64,000 bases of DNA from Caryophanales bacterium UBA1188 (GCA_002310135.1 DBYK01000006.1:1-64000), one strand, 5' to 3'; numbered from the stretch's first letter, positions 51,856 through 62,001 are shown. Numbers and translations: made by a program. Notes: generated by a model not told the origin, from the sequence alone.

Positions 51856-53101
51856 TCATTATGATTTAATAGTCATTGGATCTGGGCCTGCCGGAATATC
51901 AAGTGCGATAAGCGCTAAAGAGAATGGATCAAACTGTCTACTAATTGAAAGGGAAGCATCTTTAGGTGGCATATTAAAACAATGTATACATGATGGCTTT
52001 GGGCTTATTACCTTTAATGAAAAATTATCTGGCCCAGAATATATAGAAAGATATATAGAGAAATTTAAGAAACTTAATATTGATTATCTAACTCTTGCCT
52101 TCGTAATAGATATTAAGAAAACTCCTGAAAACTTCATTCTTGAAGTTGTGACTAGAGATGGAATAAAAGAGTTTTATTCTGATTCATTAATACTTGCGTG
52201 TGGTTGTAGAGAAAGAACAGCGAAAGGAGTATTTATCCATGGTACTAGACCATATGGAGTATTGACCGCAGGAAGCGCTCAAGCATTAGTTAATCTCAAT
52301 GGTGTGGTTGTAGGAAAGAATGTCTGTATTCTTGGAAGTGGTGATATAGGCTTAATTATGGCAAGGCGTATGGTGCTTGAAGGCGCTAATGTAATAGGTG
52401 TATATGAAATTAAAGATACGCCTTCTGGCCTTAGTAGAAACATCCATCAATGTTTAAACGATTATAATATTCCACTTCATCTTTCAACTACTGTAAAAAG
52501 GGTATTCGGTTATGAAAGGTTAGAAGCAATAGAGATAGTAAAAGTCGACAAAAATTTTAAACCAATAGATGGAACTGAAGAAATAATAGAATGTGATACG
52601 CTTCTTCTATCGGTTGGATTAATACCTGAAAATGAACTTGGCGAAAAAATAGGTATAGAAATAGATTCAAGGACAAAAGGCGCTAAATGCGATAATAATT
52701 TTGAAACTGTGATCGACAATGTCTATACTTGTGGTAATTCAACACACGTTAATGATTTAGTTGATTATGTTTCATTAAGTGGCAAAATCGCTGGAAAAAT
52801 GACCACAATAAAAAAGGACAGTCCAAGATTATTAAAAGATATCATAATTAAAGGAAATACTATGTATCTCGTTCCACAAATGTTAAATATTAATAGTGAT
52901 TTAAGTAATGTGGAGATGTTTTTTAGAAGTAATTGTGATTTAAAAGAACCTATTATAACAATAAGTGTTGATGGTAATATAATATTTAAAAAGAAATATA
53001 TGGTTTTAAGGCCACCAGAGATGGAAAAAATTTCTGTTAACCTATCTCAAGTTAATAAAGATTCAACTATAGAATTTAATATAGAGGGTATTAAATTATG
53101 A
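51848..53101 (+). CDS. FAD/NAD-dependent oxidoreductase (GlpA-partner type)
   Basis: A 417-residue two-dinucleotide-site flavoprotein: FAD loop GSGPAGISSA (11-20), the LGGILKQCIHDGFGL segment, C-G-C-R-E-R-T near the interdomain area, and NAD-type loop GSGDIGLIMARR. A C-terminal FAD segment (NVYTCGNSTHVNDLVDYV) lies near 288-306. This family is commonly encoded between a GlpA-like protein and DUF1667. AGGGAGG precedes the start. Likely passes electrons between the GlpA-like subunit and a pyridine nucleotide or quinone. Confidence 0.88.
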   Translation: MNNHYDLIVIGSGPAGISSAISAKENGSNCLLIEREASLGGILKQCIHDGFGLITFNEKLSGPEYIERYIEKFKKLNIDYLTLAFVIDIKKTPENFILEVVTRDGIKEFYSDSLILACGCRERTAKGVFIHGTRPYGVLTAGSAQALVNLNGVVVGKNVCILGSGDIGLIMARRMVLEGANVIGVYEIKDTPSGLSRNIHQCLNDYNIPLHLSTTVKRVFGYERLEAIEIVKVDKNFKPIDGTEEIIECDTLLLSVGLIPENELGEKIGIEIDSRTKGAKCDNNFETVIDNVYTCGNSTHVNDLVDYVSLSGKIAGKMTTIKKDSPRLLKDIIIKGNTMYLVPQMLNINSDLSNVEMFFRSNCDLKEPIITISVDGNIIFKKKYMVLRPPEMEKISVNLSQVNKDSTIEFNIEGIKL

Positions 53102-53451
53102 AAAGAGTTATATGTATAGAATGCCCTAATGGCTGCGCTTTAGAGATAAATGAAGAAACACTTGAAGTAACAGGAAATAGATGCAAAAGAGGAGAAATCT
53201 TCATAAAGTCTGAACTCACAAATCCAAAAAGGACCATTCAGACAACTGTAAAGACTATATTTAAAGAAGTTCCTGTAGTACCTGTAAGAGTATCTTCTTT
53301 AATCCCAAAAGATAAGATATTCGATGTAATGAAAGAAATAAAAAAAGTTGTTATAGATAAAAAGCTTAAGATTGGTGATGTTGTTATTAAAGATGTGCTA
53401 GACTTAGGCGTTGATGTAATAATAACTTCAAACAAATTAAATGAATTTTAA
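53098..53451 (+). CDS. DUF1667 cysteine-rich protein
   Basis: A 117-residue protein with an N-terminal cluster C6-x2-C9-P-x2-C13 and C29 in G-N-R-C-K-R-G, as in DUF1667, which probably binds an iron-sulfur cluster. The rest is a small alpha/beta domain. The start overlaps the previous stop by 4 bp (ATGA). It takes the place that GlpC would have in the E. coli glpABC operon, but is much smaller. Confidence 0.88.
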   Translation: MKRVICIECPNGCALEINEETLEVTGNRCKRGEIFIKSELTNPKRTIQTTVKTIFKEVPVVPVRVSSLIPKDKIFDVMKEIKKVVIDKKLKIGDVVIKDVLDLGVDVIITSNKLNEF

Positions 53452-53462
53452 GGAGAAAAAAT

Positions 53463-55016
53463 ATGAACGATAACCCACTTGTACTCACATTCGATATTGG
53501 AACACAATCTACAAGAGGTCTTCTTGTAGATAAGCTAGGCAATATAGTTGATTATGCTCAAATAAAATATATAGAACCATATTTTTCAATAAAACCTGAC
53601 TTCATAGAACAAAAGCCACTATTCTATTACAATGCTCTAATAGATGTCTCAAATATGTTATACAGTAATAACCCAGATAACTATAAGAAAATTATCGCAG
53701 TGACTATAACTACAATTAGAGATACGGTTTTATGTCTTGATGAGCATAATGAACCATTAAGAGATATTATTATTTGGCTTGATAAGAGGGAGGCAGATGC
53801 CTCAAAACTACCTAAAATCCCTCCTCTTAAACAAGCATTATTCACTCTTGCGGGCGTAAAAGACACAATCGATATGCAACAAAGACAATCCGCATGTAAC
53901 TATATAATGACAGAAGAGAAAAACATTTGGGAAAAGACAAAGAAGTTTGTTCTTCTTCCAACTTATATCAATTATCTTTTAACTGGGGAATTAAAAGATT
54001 CTATAGCTAATCAAATAGGACACATTCCATTCGATTATAAAAATAATAAATGGATGAAAAAGAATGGTCTTACAAGATGCTTGTTTGATGTGCCACTAGA
54101 GAAATTATGTGATCTTGTTAAACCTGGAGAAATAATAGGTTATATTAAAGAAGATGTTTCAAGATTGTCACATATACCTAAAGGCCTTCCTCTAATCGCA
54201 ACTGGAAGTGATAAGGGGTGTGAAACATTAGGATTATCAGTTATAGATAAAACAAAAGCTTCTGTTTCATTTGGAACTACTGCGACAGTTCAGTTTGCGA
54301 CTGATAAATATTTTTCACCTATGCCTAATGTACCTGCCTATCCTGCAGTTATTTATGGCTATTATAATCCTGAAATCCAAATATATAGAGGATTTTGGAT
54401 GCTTTCATGGTTTATAAAAGAATTCGCTAAAGAAGAAAGCGAAATAGCGAAAGCTGAAGGTGTAATCACTGAAGTTGTATTAAACAGGTATTTAAAAGAT
54501 GTGCCTTGTGGTTCTGATGGTTTAGTTCTTGAACCATTCTGGAGCCCTGGAGTTTCAAACCCAAACGCTAGAGGCACAATAATAGGATTTAAAGATATCC
54601 ACACAAAGAAACATCTTTATAGAGCTATCATTGAAGGAATCGGATATGGGCTTTATGAAGGCCTCCTCACAATGGAAAAGAGATCTAAGCAAACAATTAA
54701 AGAAGTGTTTGCTGGGGGAGGAGGTAGTATGAGCGATGAAATCTGCCAAATCATGTCTGATATATTTAACCTACCTCTTAAGAGAATTCAAACACATGAA
54801 GCATGTGGACTTGGTTCATCAATAATAGCGTTTAAAGAAATGGGAATATATAATTCTTATGATGAGGCAATTAAAAATATGGTTAGAGTAAGTAAAGTAT
54901 TTAATCCAGATGCTAAAAAACACGAAATCTACTATAATATCTACTCAAATGTTTATTCTAAAATGGAAAAAAGGCTTTATCCACTTAATAAGAAATTGAA
55001 GGAGGTAAAAATATAG
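53463..55016 (+). CDS. FGGY-family carbohydrate kinase
   Basis: A 517-residue sugar or polyol kinase. N-terminal LTFDIGTQSTRG phosphate loop, IIWLDKREA, the GSDKGCETLG segment carrying the likely catalytic Asp, SFGTTATVQ, and C-terminal AGGGGSMSDEICQIMSD ATP-binding block. It is not a clear GlpK, XylB or GntK by eye. AAGGAG precedes the start. It sits between DUF1667 and the AGPS-like gene, so its product may be the substrate of one of the dehydrogenases. Confidence 0.88.
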   Translation: MNDNPLVLTFDIGTQSTRGLLVDKLGNIVDYAQIKYIEPYFSIKPDFIEQKPLFYYNALIDVSNMLYSNNPDNYKKIIAVTITTIRDTVLCLDEHNEPLRDIIIWLDKREADASKLPKIPPLKQALFTLAGVKDTIDMQQRQSACNYIMTEEKNIWEKTKKFVLLPTYINYLLTGELKDSIANQIGHIPFDYKNNKWMKKNGLTRCLFDVPLEKLCDLVKPGEIIGYIKEDVSRLSHIPKGLPLIATGSDKGCETLGLSVIDKTKASVSFGTTATVQFATDKYFSPMPNVPAYPAVIYGYYNPEIQIYRGFWMLSWFIKEFAKEESEIAKAEGVITEVVLNRYLKDVPCGSDGLVLEPFWSPGVSNPNARGTIIGFKDIHTKKHLYRAIIEGIGYGLYEGLLTMEKRSKQTIKEVFAGGGGSMSDEICQIMSDIFNLPLKRIQTHEACGLGSSIIAFKEMGIYNSYDEAIKNMVRVSKVFNPDAKKHEIYYNIYSNVYSKMEKRLYPLNKKLKEVKI

Positions 55017-56737
55017 TGAAACCATATAAAGGTTTTGAACCTAAATGGGTTAAGGAAGAAGCGCCTAAAAATAGCCTAAGATCTATTTATAGGTGGGGAG
55101 ATCCAAAATTTGTTAAATATCCTAAAGAATCTCTTTATAATCTTATGAAGAAAGAGTTTGATTTAAAAGATGAAGATTTTAAAGATTATAAAGGAACAAT
55201 AGGGTTCGAAGAAGTTAAAGATTTAAGAAAACCAAACATAGACAAAATTCACATAGATAACTTAACTAAGATTGTTGGAAAAGATAACATATCTTTAGAA
55301 GATTACGATAGATTACAAGTCTCATATGGTAAAACTGCATATGACATCATGAGAATGAGAGAACATAAATTTGATTCTCTTCCAGATGTAGTTTTATATC
55401 CAAGTAGTACCAAAGAAATTGAAGAAATTGTAAATTATGCAACTAAAGAAAAAATACCACTATATGTCTATGGTGGAGGTTCAAGTGTCACAAGAGGAGT
55501 TGAACCTACTCTTGGTGGAATATCGCTAGATTTACGCAAAAACTATAATAAAGTTATATCGTTTAATGAGATAGACCAAACCATTACTGTTGAATCAGGA
55601 ATGAGCGGACCTAAACTAGAAGAAACTTTAAATAATGCGATTAAATTATTTAACGCAAAGAGAAATTATACCTGTGGTCATTTCCCACAGTCTTTTGAAT
55701 ATTCAAGTGTTGGTGGATGGGTTGTGACACGTGGGGCAGGTCAAAATTCAACATACTATGGTAAAATTGAAGACCTAGTAACTAAACAAGTTTACGCAAC
55801 CCCAATAGGCACTATTAAAACATCCCCATACCCAAGAGAAGCTACTGGTCCATCTTTAAATCAAATAATGATAGGAAGTGAAGGTACATTTGGAGTATTG
55901 TGTGAAGTAACTTTAAGAATATTTAGGTTTATGCCTGAAAATAGAAAGCGATTCTCCTTTATGTTTAAGAACTGGGAGACTGCGATGGATGCCGCAAGAG
56001 AAATGATGCAGAAAGAATGTGGTTTTTCTTCTGTCTTTAGGTTAAGTGATCAAGAAGAAACATCTTTAATGATGAGATTATATAACGTTGATGATACTCC
56101 ACTTGAAGGAATAATGAATGCCTTAGGATATAAAGATATGGAAAGATGTCTATTCTTAGGATTCACAGACGGTGAAAAAGGGTATTCAAAAAATGTTTAT
56201 AAAAATATTAAAAGAATCGCAAGAAAATATAAAGGTTTAAGTCTCACTGGTTATGTATGTAAATCATGGGAAAAAGGAAGGTTCACAGATCCTTATTTAA
56301 GAGATACACTTATGGACTTCGGTATAGTAACCGATACAATGGAATGCAGTGTGAATTGGTCTAATATGGAAGATGTTCACTTGAGTGTTAGAGAAGTATG
56401 CAAAAAACACCCGCACACTGTAGTCACAACACATATGTCACATTGTTATCCACAAGGCGCAAACCTCTACTTCATCTTTATCACTCCTATGACAGATAGT
56501 GAAGAATTTAGAAAATACCATGCATCAATTCTAGATGCAATTCTAAGAAGTGGTGCCGCTATATCACACCATCATGGAATTGGTAAATTCTTTGGCCCAT
56601 GGCTTAAGAGCTATACTGGAGAAAAAGAATTTGGTGTATATAGAGCATTAAAAGATTATTTTGATAAAGACTATATGATGAATCCAGGTGGAACACTTGG
56701 ACTTGACCTAAGCGAAGATAGTAGACATCATAAATAA
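55016..56737 (+). CDS. FAD-linked oxidase/transferase, alkylglycerone-phosphate-synthase (AGPS)-like
   Basis: A 573-residue protein with a FAD_binding_4 domain (about 120-300): P-D-V-V-L-Y-P-S-S, V-Y-G-G-G-S-S-V-T-R-G, C-G-H-F-P-Q-S-F-E-Y-S-S-V-G-G-W, then I-G-S-E-G-T-F-G-V. The C-terminal domain has Y-L-R-D (Arg429) and Tyr478 in place of AGPS active-site Arg and Tyr, and H518-H-H-G-I-G. AGPS swaps an acyl group of acyl-DHAP for an alcohol; bacterial relatives such as E. coli YgcU are uncharacterised. Start is GTG overlapping the kinase TAG by one base, with AAGGAGG upstream. The true reaction is open. Confidence 0.85.
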   Translation: MKPYKGFEPKWVKEEAPKNSLRSIYRWGDPKFVKYPKESLYNLMKKEFDLKDEDFKDYKGTIGFEEVKDLRKPNIDKIHIDNLTKIVGKDNISLEDYDRLQVSYGKTAYDIMRMREHKFDSLPDVVLYPSSTKEIEEIVNYATKEKIPLYVYGGGSSVTRGVEPTLGGISLDLRKNYNKVISFNEIDQTITVESGMSGPKLEETLNNAIKLFNAKRNYTCGHFPQSFEYSSVGGWVVTRGAGQNSTYYGKIEDLVTKQVYATPIGTIKTSPYPREATGPSLNQIMIGSEGTFGVLCEVTLRIFRFMPENRKRFSFMFKNWETAMDAAREMMQKECGFSSVFRLSDQEETSLMMRLYNVDDTPLEGIMNALGYKDMERCLFLGFTDGEKGYSKNVYKNIKRIARKYKGLSLTGYVCKSWEKGRFTDPYLRDTLMDFGIVTDTMECSVNWSNMEDVHLSVREVCKKHPHTVVTTHMSHCYPQGANLYFIFITPMTDSEEFRKYHASILDAILRSGAAISHHHGIGKFFGPWLKSYTGEKEFGVYRALKDYFDKDYMMNPGGTLGLDLSEDSRHHK

Positions 56738-56745
56738 TTTAAACT

Positions 56746-56780
56746 AAGAAGAAATAGAAAAAATATTTCTTCTTTTTTTA
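56746..56780 (+). terminator. Terminator of the redox/kinase operon
   Basis: 11-bp stem AAGAAGAAATA/TATTTCTTCTT (56746-56756 and 56764-56774), 7-base loop, then TTTTTTA. Confidence 0.85.
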
Positions 56781-56837
56781 TTTTTATTTAACTAATGTGT
56801 CCTTTATTTCAAATAAAAAAATGATTAATAATATTGC

Positions 56838-56866
56838 TTGTGAGCGCTTTAAAAATGGTGTAATAT
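56838..56866 (+). promoter_or_regulatory. recN promoter (tentative)
   Basis: TTGTGA (56838-56843), a 17-bp spacer and TAATAT (56861-56866). No LexA-box-like repeat was recognised. Confidence 0.45.
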
Positions 56867-56891
56867 TAGATTATGAATTAAGGAGAATTAT

Positions 56892-58565
56892 ATGCTTCAA
56901 AGATTAGTTGTTTCAAATTTTGCAATAATAGAAAATATAGATATTTCATTTAAGAATGGGCTTACTGTTTTAACCGGTGAAACTGGAGCTGGTAAAAGCT
57001 TAATAATAGATTCTTTGAGTTTATTACTTGGAGAAAGAGCTCAAGTTGAACTAATTAGAACTGGATTTGATAAAGCTGAAATAATCGGTTATTTTTCTAT
57101 AAATAATAAAAGACTTCTTTCACTTCTTGATTCTCTAAATATCCCATCAATTGATTCAACTATTGAAATAGATAGAGTAATAAGCACAAATAAATCATAT
57201 ATTAAAATCAATGGTGTGACAGTTACTTTAAGCGATTTAAAGAAAATCAGTAAATATCTTGCGGATATTCATATGCAATTCGATTCACAAAAGATATTAA
57301 ATCCAGAAAATTACATAGAAATAATTGATGGTTTTAAATATGATTTAGTTAAAGAATATGAAAATAATTATATTTCTTCTCTTTCTATTTTTAAAGATAA
57401 ACTTAAAATCTACAATGATACAATTAAAAAAGCTAAAGAGATTAAAGAGAAAAAAGATATATATGAATATCATTTAAAAGAATTAACTGATGCAGATTTA
57501 AAAGAAAACGAAGAAAATGAGTTACAAAACAAAATTGATTATCTTAAAAATTATGACAAAATTTACAACATTCTAGAAGAGACAAATTCACTTATTCATG
57601 AAGATTTCTTAGATAAACTGTATGAGGTTAAAGAAAATATATTATCTTTAAGCAAATTTTTAAAAGAGTACTCTACAAAATATAACGCCCTTAATGATTA
57701 TTATTATGAAATTGAAAATATATTTGATGAAATCAAAAAAGATTATAATAACTTAGATTATAATCCAAATGAACTCAATAATTATGAAACAAGATTAAAT
57801 GATTTAGATAATTTAAAGAAAAAATATAAGATGTCTTTAAACGAACTTATCAGTTATGTTAATTCACTTAAGGAGATGCTTAATATCGATGAAAATTATG
57901 ATGATTTAATTGAAGAATTAAAAAGTGAAGTTAAGATTTCATATGATAATACTTATGAAAAAGGTTTAGAACTATCTAAGATAAGAAAAGAAATCGCAAA
58001 ATCTATAGAAAAAGAGCTTGAAAAGAATATGCTTGATTTATCACTTAAAGCTAGATTCAAAGTATTAGTTAATACGTATGAAAAGGAAAAAGATTTAAGT
58101 GGCTCAATATTTAATAATAACGGAATAGATGAAATAGAGTTCTTAATTGAAACGAACATAGGAGAAGGATTAAAGAGTCTATCTAAAACAATTTCTGGTG
58201 GTGAAACTTCAAGAATAATGTTGGCTCTTAAAGCACTATTTATTAAATCTGAAAAAATATCTACTGTGATATTTGATGAAATAGATACTGGTATTAGTGG
58301 TGAAATTGCAAGAAAGGTCGCAGAGAAGATATATGAAATATCTTTATCAACTCAAGTAATTGCGATTACCCACTTACCACAAGTTGCGTCCTTCAGTAAT
58401 AATAGTCTAAAGATTAGTAAACAAGTGAAAAATGGTAGAACGTATACCAATATCAAAGAATTGTCATTAGATGAAAAAATATATGAAATCGCATCTATGA
58501 TAAGCGGTGGTAAAGTCACAGAGAACCAAATCGAATACGCCAAAGAAATGGTAATGATGAAATAA
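56892..58565 (+). CDS. recN: DNA repair protein RecN
   Basis: A 557-residue SMC-like ATPase for double-strand-break repair. Walker A GETGAGKS at 29-36, the LLGERA segment, a long central coiled coil (about 160-360), signature ISGGETSRIMLALK, Walker B VIFDEIDTGISGE, and ITHLPQVA near the C-terminus. AAGGAG lies before the start. Monocistronic. Confidence 0.95.
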   Translation: MLQRLVVSNFAIIENIDISFKNGLTVLTGETGAGKSLIIDSLSLLLGERAQVELIRTGFDKAEIIGYFSINNKRLLSLLDSLNIPSIDSTIEIDRVISTNKSYIKINGVTVTLSDLKKISKYLADIHMQFDSQKILNPENYIEIIDGFKYDLVKEYENNYISSLSIFKDKLKIYNDTIKKAKEIKEKKDIYEYHLKELTDADLKENEENELQNKIDYLKNYDKIYNILEETNSLIHEDFLDKLYEVKENILSLSKFLKEYSTKYNALNDYYYEIENIFDEIKKDYNNLDYNPNELNNYETRLNDLDNLKKKYKMSLNELISYVNSLKEMLNIDENYDDLIEELKSEVKISYDNTYEKGLELSKIRKEIAKSIEKELEKNMLDLSLKARFKVLVNTYEKEKDLSGSIFNNNGIDEIEFLIETNIGEGLKSLSKTISGGETSRIMLALKALFIKSEKISTVIFDEIDTGISGEIARKVAEKIYEISLSTQVIAITHLPQVASFSNNSLKISKQVKNGRTYTNIKELSLDEKIYEIASMISGGKVTENQIEYAKEMVMMK

Positions 58566-58594
58566 AATAATCGAGGAGTTTCCTCGATTATTTT
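58564..58594. terminator. Bidirectional terminator
   Basis: 14-bp stem with GTT loop (58564-58577 and 58581-58594) overlapping both the recN stop and the converging mutase stop. Confidence 0.85.
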
Positions 58595-60072
58595 ATATAT
58601 TCTTCTATTTTCTCTAAATTTAATTTCTTATACTTCTTTAAGAATATATATAGTTTTTCAACTATTCCTTTAACTCCACCTTTTATATCGCTTTCAACAT
58701 TTAGTGGCATTATTGGGTCATGTAGGCTCATTCTTAATAAGAACCAGCCTTCTTCTTCTTTAAGGTGAGCTCTTACACCTTCATAATTTGGTTTTTCTAA
58801 AATAAAATCATTATTTTTAGAATATTCTATTAAATCATCTATGATAGACAAACCATATTCTTTGAAATTTGATGGGTCTTTAAAACTAATTCTAAATTCA
58901 CAAGATTCTTCTGGAGTTTTAAGATCTTTTATTAAATCTCTTAATTTAAGATCTTTTTCTTTTAATAAAGCCATTTGAATTAGTAATCTTGTGATAAGGT
59001 AGGCTCCATCATCTAAAAAATAGTTTTCCATTAAAGCTGCGTGTCCACTAGTTTCTATCGCAAGAGGAGTATATAATCCTTTTTCATTTAATTCAATTGC
59101 CTTATTAATAACGTTTTTGTATCCTCTTTTATATCTATAATGAACTCCTCCATTTGCTTCTATAAACTTTTTTAAGCCATCACTGGTAATAGAATCAGTA
59201 ACGATATATCCTTTCTTTTCATCTAATAATATTTTAGATATAAGGGCAATTAGTTTGTTTCTATTTATTTCATTTCCAAGATCATCTACAGCCCCCACTC
59301 TATCAACATCTGTATCAAATATGATGCCTAAATCAGCTTTGGCTTCTATAACCTTTTTTTGAATAGATTTCATAGCGTCTTTATCTTCAGGGTTTGGGAT
59401 ATGGTTTTTAAAATATCCATCAGGTTCTAAAAATTGACTATCACTCACATCTGCGCCAAGTGGAGATAATACATCATATGCATAAAAACCTCCTGCCCCA
59501 CCTCCAGCATCTACCACAATCTTGAAACCTTCAAGCGGCTTTTCTTTTCCAGTTTTTTCTTTTATGAAATTTCTTAAAGATTCGCTATAAATCTTCATAA
59601 AATCAAATTCTTCAATTGAGCCTTTTCCTTCTATGGATTTAGATTCTTTTGCGTAATTTAAAACTTTTGTGATATCATCACCTTCAAGTCCGCCTTCTTG
59701 AGTGAAGAATTTTAATCCATTCCTATCATATGGAAGGTGAGATGCGGTAATCTCTATTCCTGCATCGCAACCTATTAATTTTGTGGTCATAAACATACTA
59801 GGAGTTGTGGATAGATGACATCTAATAACTTTAGCGCCAGATGAAAGAAGCGCTTTTATAGATGCTTCTTCTATTCGCTTTGCGCTTATTCTTGAATCAT
59901 ATCCTATAGAAATTTTTAAATTAGACTTGCCTGTTTTTTCTTTCAACCAATAATAAAAGGCTTTTATAATTTTTTCTACTACTTCATCTTGAAGTTCATA
60001 TGAGGAACCATCTTTTGATACTGCAGTGCCTCTAATATCACTTCCATTTTTTAATTTCATTAAATCTAACAT
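58588..60072 (-). CDS. Phosphomannomutase/phosphoglucomutase (alpha-D-phosphohexomutase)
   Basis: A 494-residue mutase. Early D-I-R-G-T, phosphoserine loop EITASHLPYDRNGLKFF with Ser111 (SHLP instead of the common SHNP), metal loop IIFDTDVDRVG, and sugar loop AIETSGHAAL. It interconverts hexose 6- and 1-phosphates; glucose versus mannose cannot be settled. AGGAG precedes the start. The MFS carrier gene upstream on the same strand has its own terminator between. Confidence 0.9.
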   Translation of the reverse strand: MLDLMKLKNGSDIRGTAVSKDGSSYELQDEVVEKIIKAFYYWLKEKTGKSNLKISIGYDSRISAKRIEEASIKALLSSGAKVIRCHLSTTPSMFMTTKLIGCDAGIEITASHLPYDRNGLKFFTQEGGLEGDDITKVLNYAKESKSIEGKGSIEEFDFMKIYSESLRNFIKEKTGKEKPLEGFKIVVDAGGGAGGFYAYDVLSPLGADVSDSQFLEPDGYFKNHIPNPEDKDAMKSIQKKVIEAKADLGIIFDTDVDRVGAVDDLGNEINRNKLIALISKILLDEKKGYIVTDSITSDGLKKFIEANGGVHYRYKRGYKNVINKAIELNEKGLYTPLAIETSGHAALMENYFLDDGAYLITRLLIQMALLKEKDLKLRDLIKDLKTPEESCEFRISFKDPSNFKEYGLSIIDDLIEYSKNNDFILEKPNYEGVRAHLKEEEGWFLLRMSLHDPIMPLNVESDIKGGVKGIVEKLYIFLKKYKKLNLEKIEEYIK

Positions 60073-60120
60073 AATAATAACTCCTATATCTTATTATATA
60101 AGATTTTATTGAAAATAAAA

Positions 60121-60151
60121 ATATCTCCAAGCGAATAAGCCTTGGAGATAT
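60121..60151 (-). terminator. MFS gene terminator
   Basis: 11-bp stem ATATCTCCAAG/CTTGGAGATAT (60121-60131 and 60141-60151), 9-base loop, T-rich tail on the minus strand. Confidence 0.85.
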
Positions 60152-60167
60152 TTAATTATTCAAATTT

Positions 60168-61841
60168 TTAGTCGTCTTCTGCGCCCGCTAAAGCTTCAAT
60201 ATTTGAAACTGGGATTGGTTTAGCATCACCATGTTTAACGAATAACATTGTGAAGAGGGCACAAATTGAAAATAGGCAACAATATGGGAAGAGGGCAGTC
60301 ATACCAAACATATCCATCATCATACCTGAGAAGATAGGAGTTGCGATTTGAGCGGCCATAGATGCAGTGTAATAATATCCAGTATATCTTCCGACATCTG
60401 CGCCTTTACACATTTCAACAACCATAGGGAATGAGTTAACATTGATTGTAGCCCATCCTATACCCGCAAGAGCCATAACTGCATATGTTAAAGCCGCACT
60501 CTTTTCTGTTAAGAAAGCACCAATCAAGAACGCAGCAAATAGAATGCATATACCTATAATTATTGTTTTCTTTCTTCCTAATTTAGAAGAAATAAGACCA
60601 ATTGGAATATATGATATGATAGCTGCAGCTTGAGCAACTATTAATTGAACTGAATATGATGTATTGAGCACATTTGTTGCATAAACACTGAATTTAGAAG
60701 TTGCAGCATTATAAGCGAAGAACCAAAGAACAATAGATGCAAGAATTAAGCCAAATGATTTTCTAACATCTTTAGGCATTCTTTCTTCACCGCTTTCACT
60801 CTTCGCAGCTTTACCTAAATCTTCTACAGATTCAGCTTCTTCTTCTAATATGCCATATTCTTTTTCAAGAGCAATTCTTTCTTGAACAAGTTTAGGCTCT
60901 TTAACTAGAATGATGAATAATACTAAGAATACAATCATTAAAATAGACAATACAACGAATGACCAAATATGAGGTTTATAATCTGAATCAAGGAAAGTTA
61001 AGAATCCAAGAGCGATTACACCACCTACTGATCCTGCGAGATTGATAACTGCGTTAGCTTTACTTCTTAGTGGTTTTGGTGTAACATCTGGCATTAACGC
61101 TACCGCAGGACTTCTGTATGACCCCATTGCGACTAGTACAATGCATAAAATTATCATAAATCCTATAAAGTATCCAATGTTTGCGCCTCTTACATCCTGT
61201 GCTAAGAAACTTCTAGCATCAGATGCCAAAACTTTTTCACCATATACTTTAGTTTCTCCACCATTAGTAAAGCAGTATACTTTATCTCCGACTTTGAATT
61301 CTTTTTCAGAATTGATTGTTTCTTTTTCTGTACGAGATATAATGTTTTTGAATGATTCAACTATATCCCAATCTCCACTCTTCTTTTCAACAAGAACATC
61401 ATGTTCTCTATACACTCCATCAACATCCGCTAAAACATATGTTTTATAGAGTTCATCAGTTTCTTTAGGAGTATAGTCGCTACTTTCAACTACGCATGTG
61501 TAAACTGGTTCAATATTTGCATCTTTGATTTTGTTATCTTGAAGTTGAGTGAACATACCAACTAACAAGAATACGCAAGCAGCCACAACTGTACCAATTA
61601 CGATAAATGGCGTTCTTCTTCCGTATTTAGTTGATGTCTTATCAGAGATAACTCCAAACACAGGGATTAAGAATAGAGCAACAACATTATCAATCGCAAG
61701 GACAACGCCGCTCCATGTTTGGTTCAAACCAAATGAATTGACAAGTACTCTCGCAAGAACTGTGTCGTAGACTTGCCAAAACATGCAAATGATTAAAAAT
61801 GCAAAACCAACAAATATGGTTTTCTTATAATCAAGTTTCAT
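60168..61841 (-). CDS. MFS/GPH-type sugar carrier with large inserted loop
   Basis: A 557-residue major-facilitator protein, probably 12 TM. The first helices have the GPH/SLC45-like pattern: F-W-Q-V-Y-D, then G-V-I-S-D-K-T-S-T-K-Y-G-R-R-T-P as the loop 2-3 motif. Between TM3 (about 79-97) and TM4 (about 222-240) lies a hydrophilic insert of about 120 residues, predicted outside the cell, with a beta-rich, charged sequence. A cytoplasmic loop near 320-360 follows. Sugar uptake is likely by family and because a phosphohexomutase follows. Confidence 0.82.
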   Translation of the reverse strand: MKLDYKKTIFVGFAFLIICMFWQVYDTVLARVLVNSFGLNQTWSGVVLAIDNVVALFLIPVFGVISDKTSTKYGRRTPFIVIGTVVAACVFLLVGMFTQLQDNKIKDANIEPVYTCVVESSDYTPKETDELYKTYVLADVDGVYREHDVLVEKKSGDWDIVESFKNIISRTEKETINSEKEFKVGDKVYCFTNGGETKVYGEKVLASDARSFLAQDVRGANIGYFIGFMIILCIVLVAMGSYRSPAVALMPDVTPKPLRSKANAVINLAGSVGGVIALGFLTFLDSDYKPHIWSFVVLSILMIVFLVLFIILVKEPKLVQERIALEKEYGILEEEAESVEDLGKAAKSESGEERMPKDVRKSFGLILASIVLWFFAYNAATSKFSVYATNVLNTSYSVQLIVAQAAAIISYIPIGLISSKLGRKKTIIIGICILFAAFLIGAFLTEKSAALTYAVMALAGIGWATINVNSFPMVVEMCKGADVGRYTGYYYTASMAAQIATPIFSGMMMDMFGMTALFPYCCLFSICALFTMLFVKHGDAKPIPVSNIEALAGAEDD

Positions 61842-62001
61842 ATTTTCCTCTCTTTTATTTAATTATCTTAAGTTTGTCTAAATATATTTTACTATAAATG
61901 TTGTTTATAATAAAATAAAATTAAGAATCTTTAGAAAAGTCATTGAAAAATAGTAAACAAAAGATTTAAATATATCTATATCTATAGGGGGTACATAAAA
62001 T

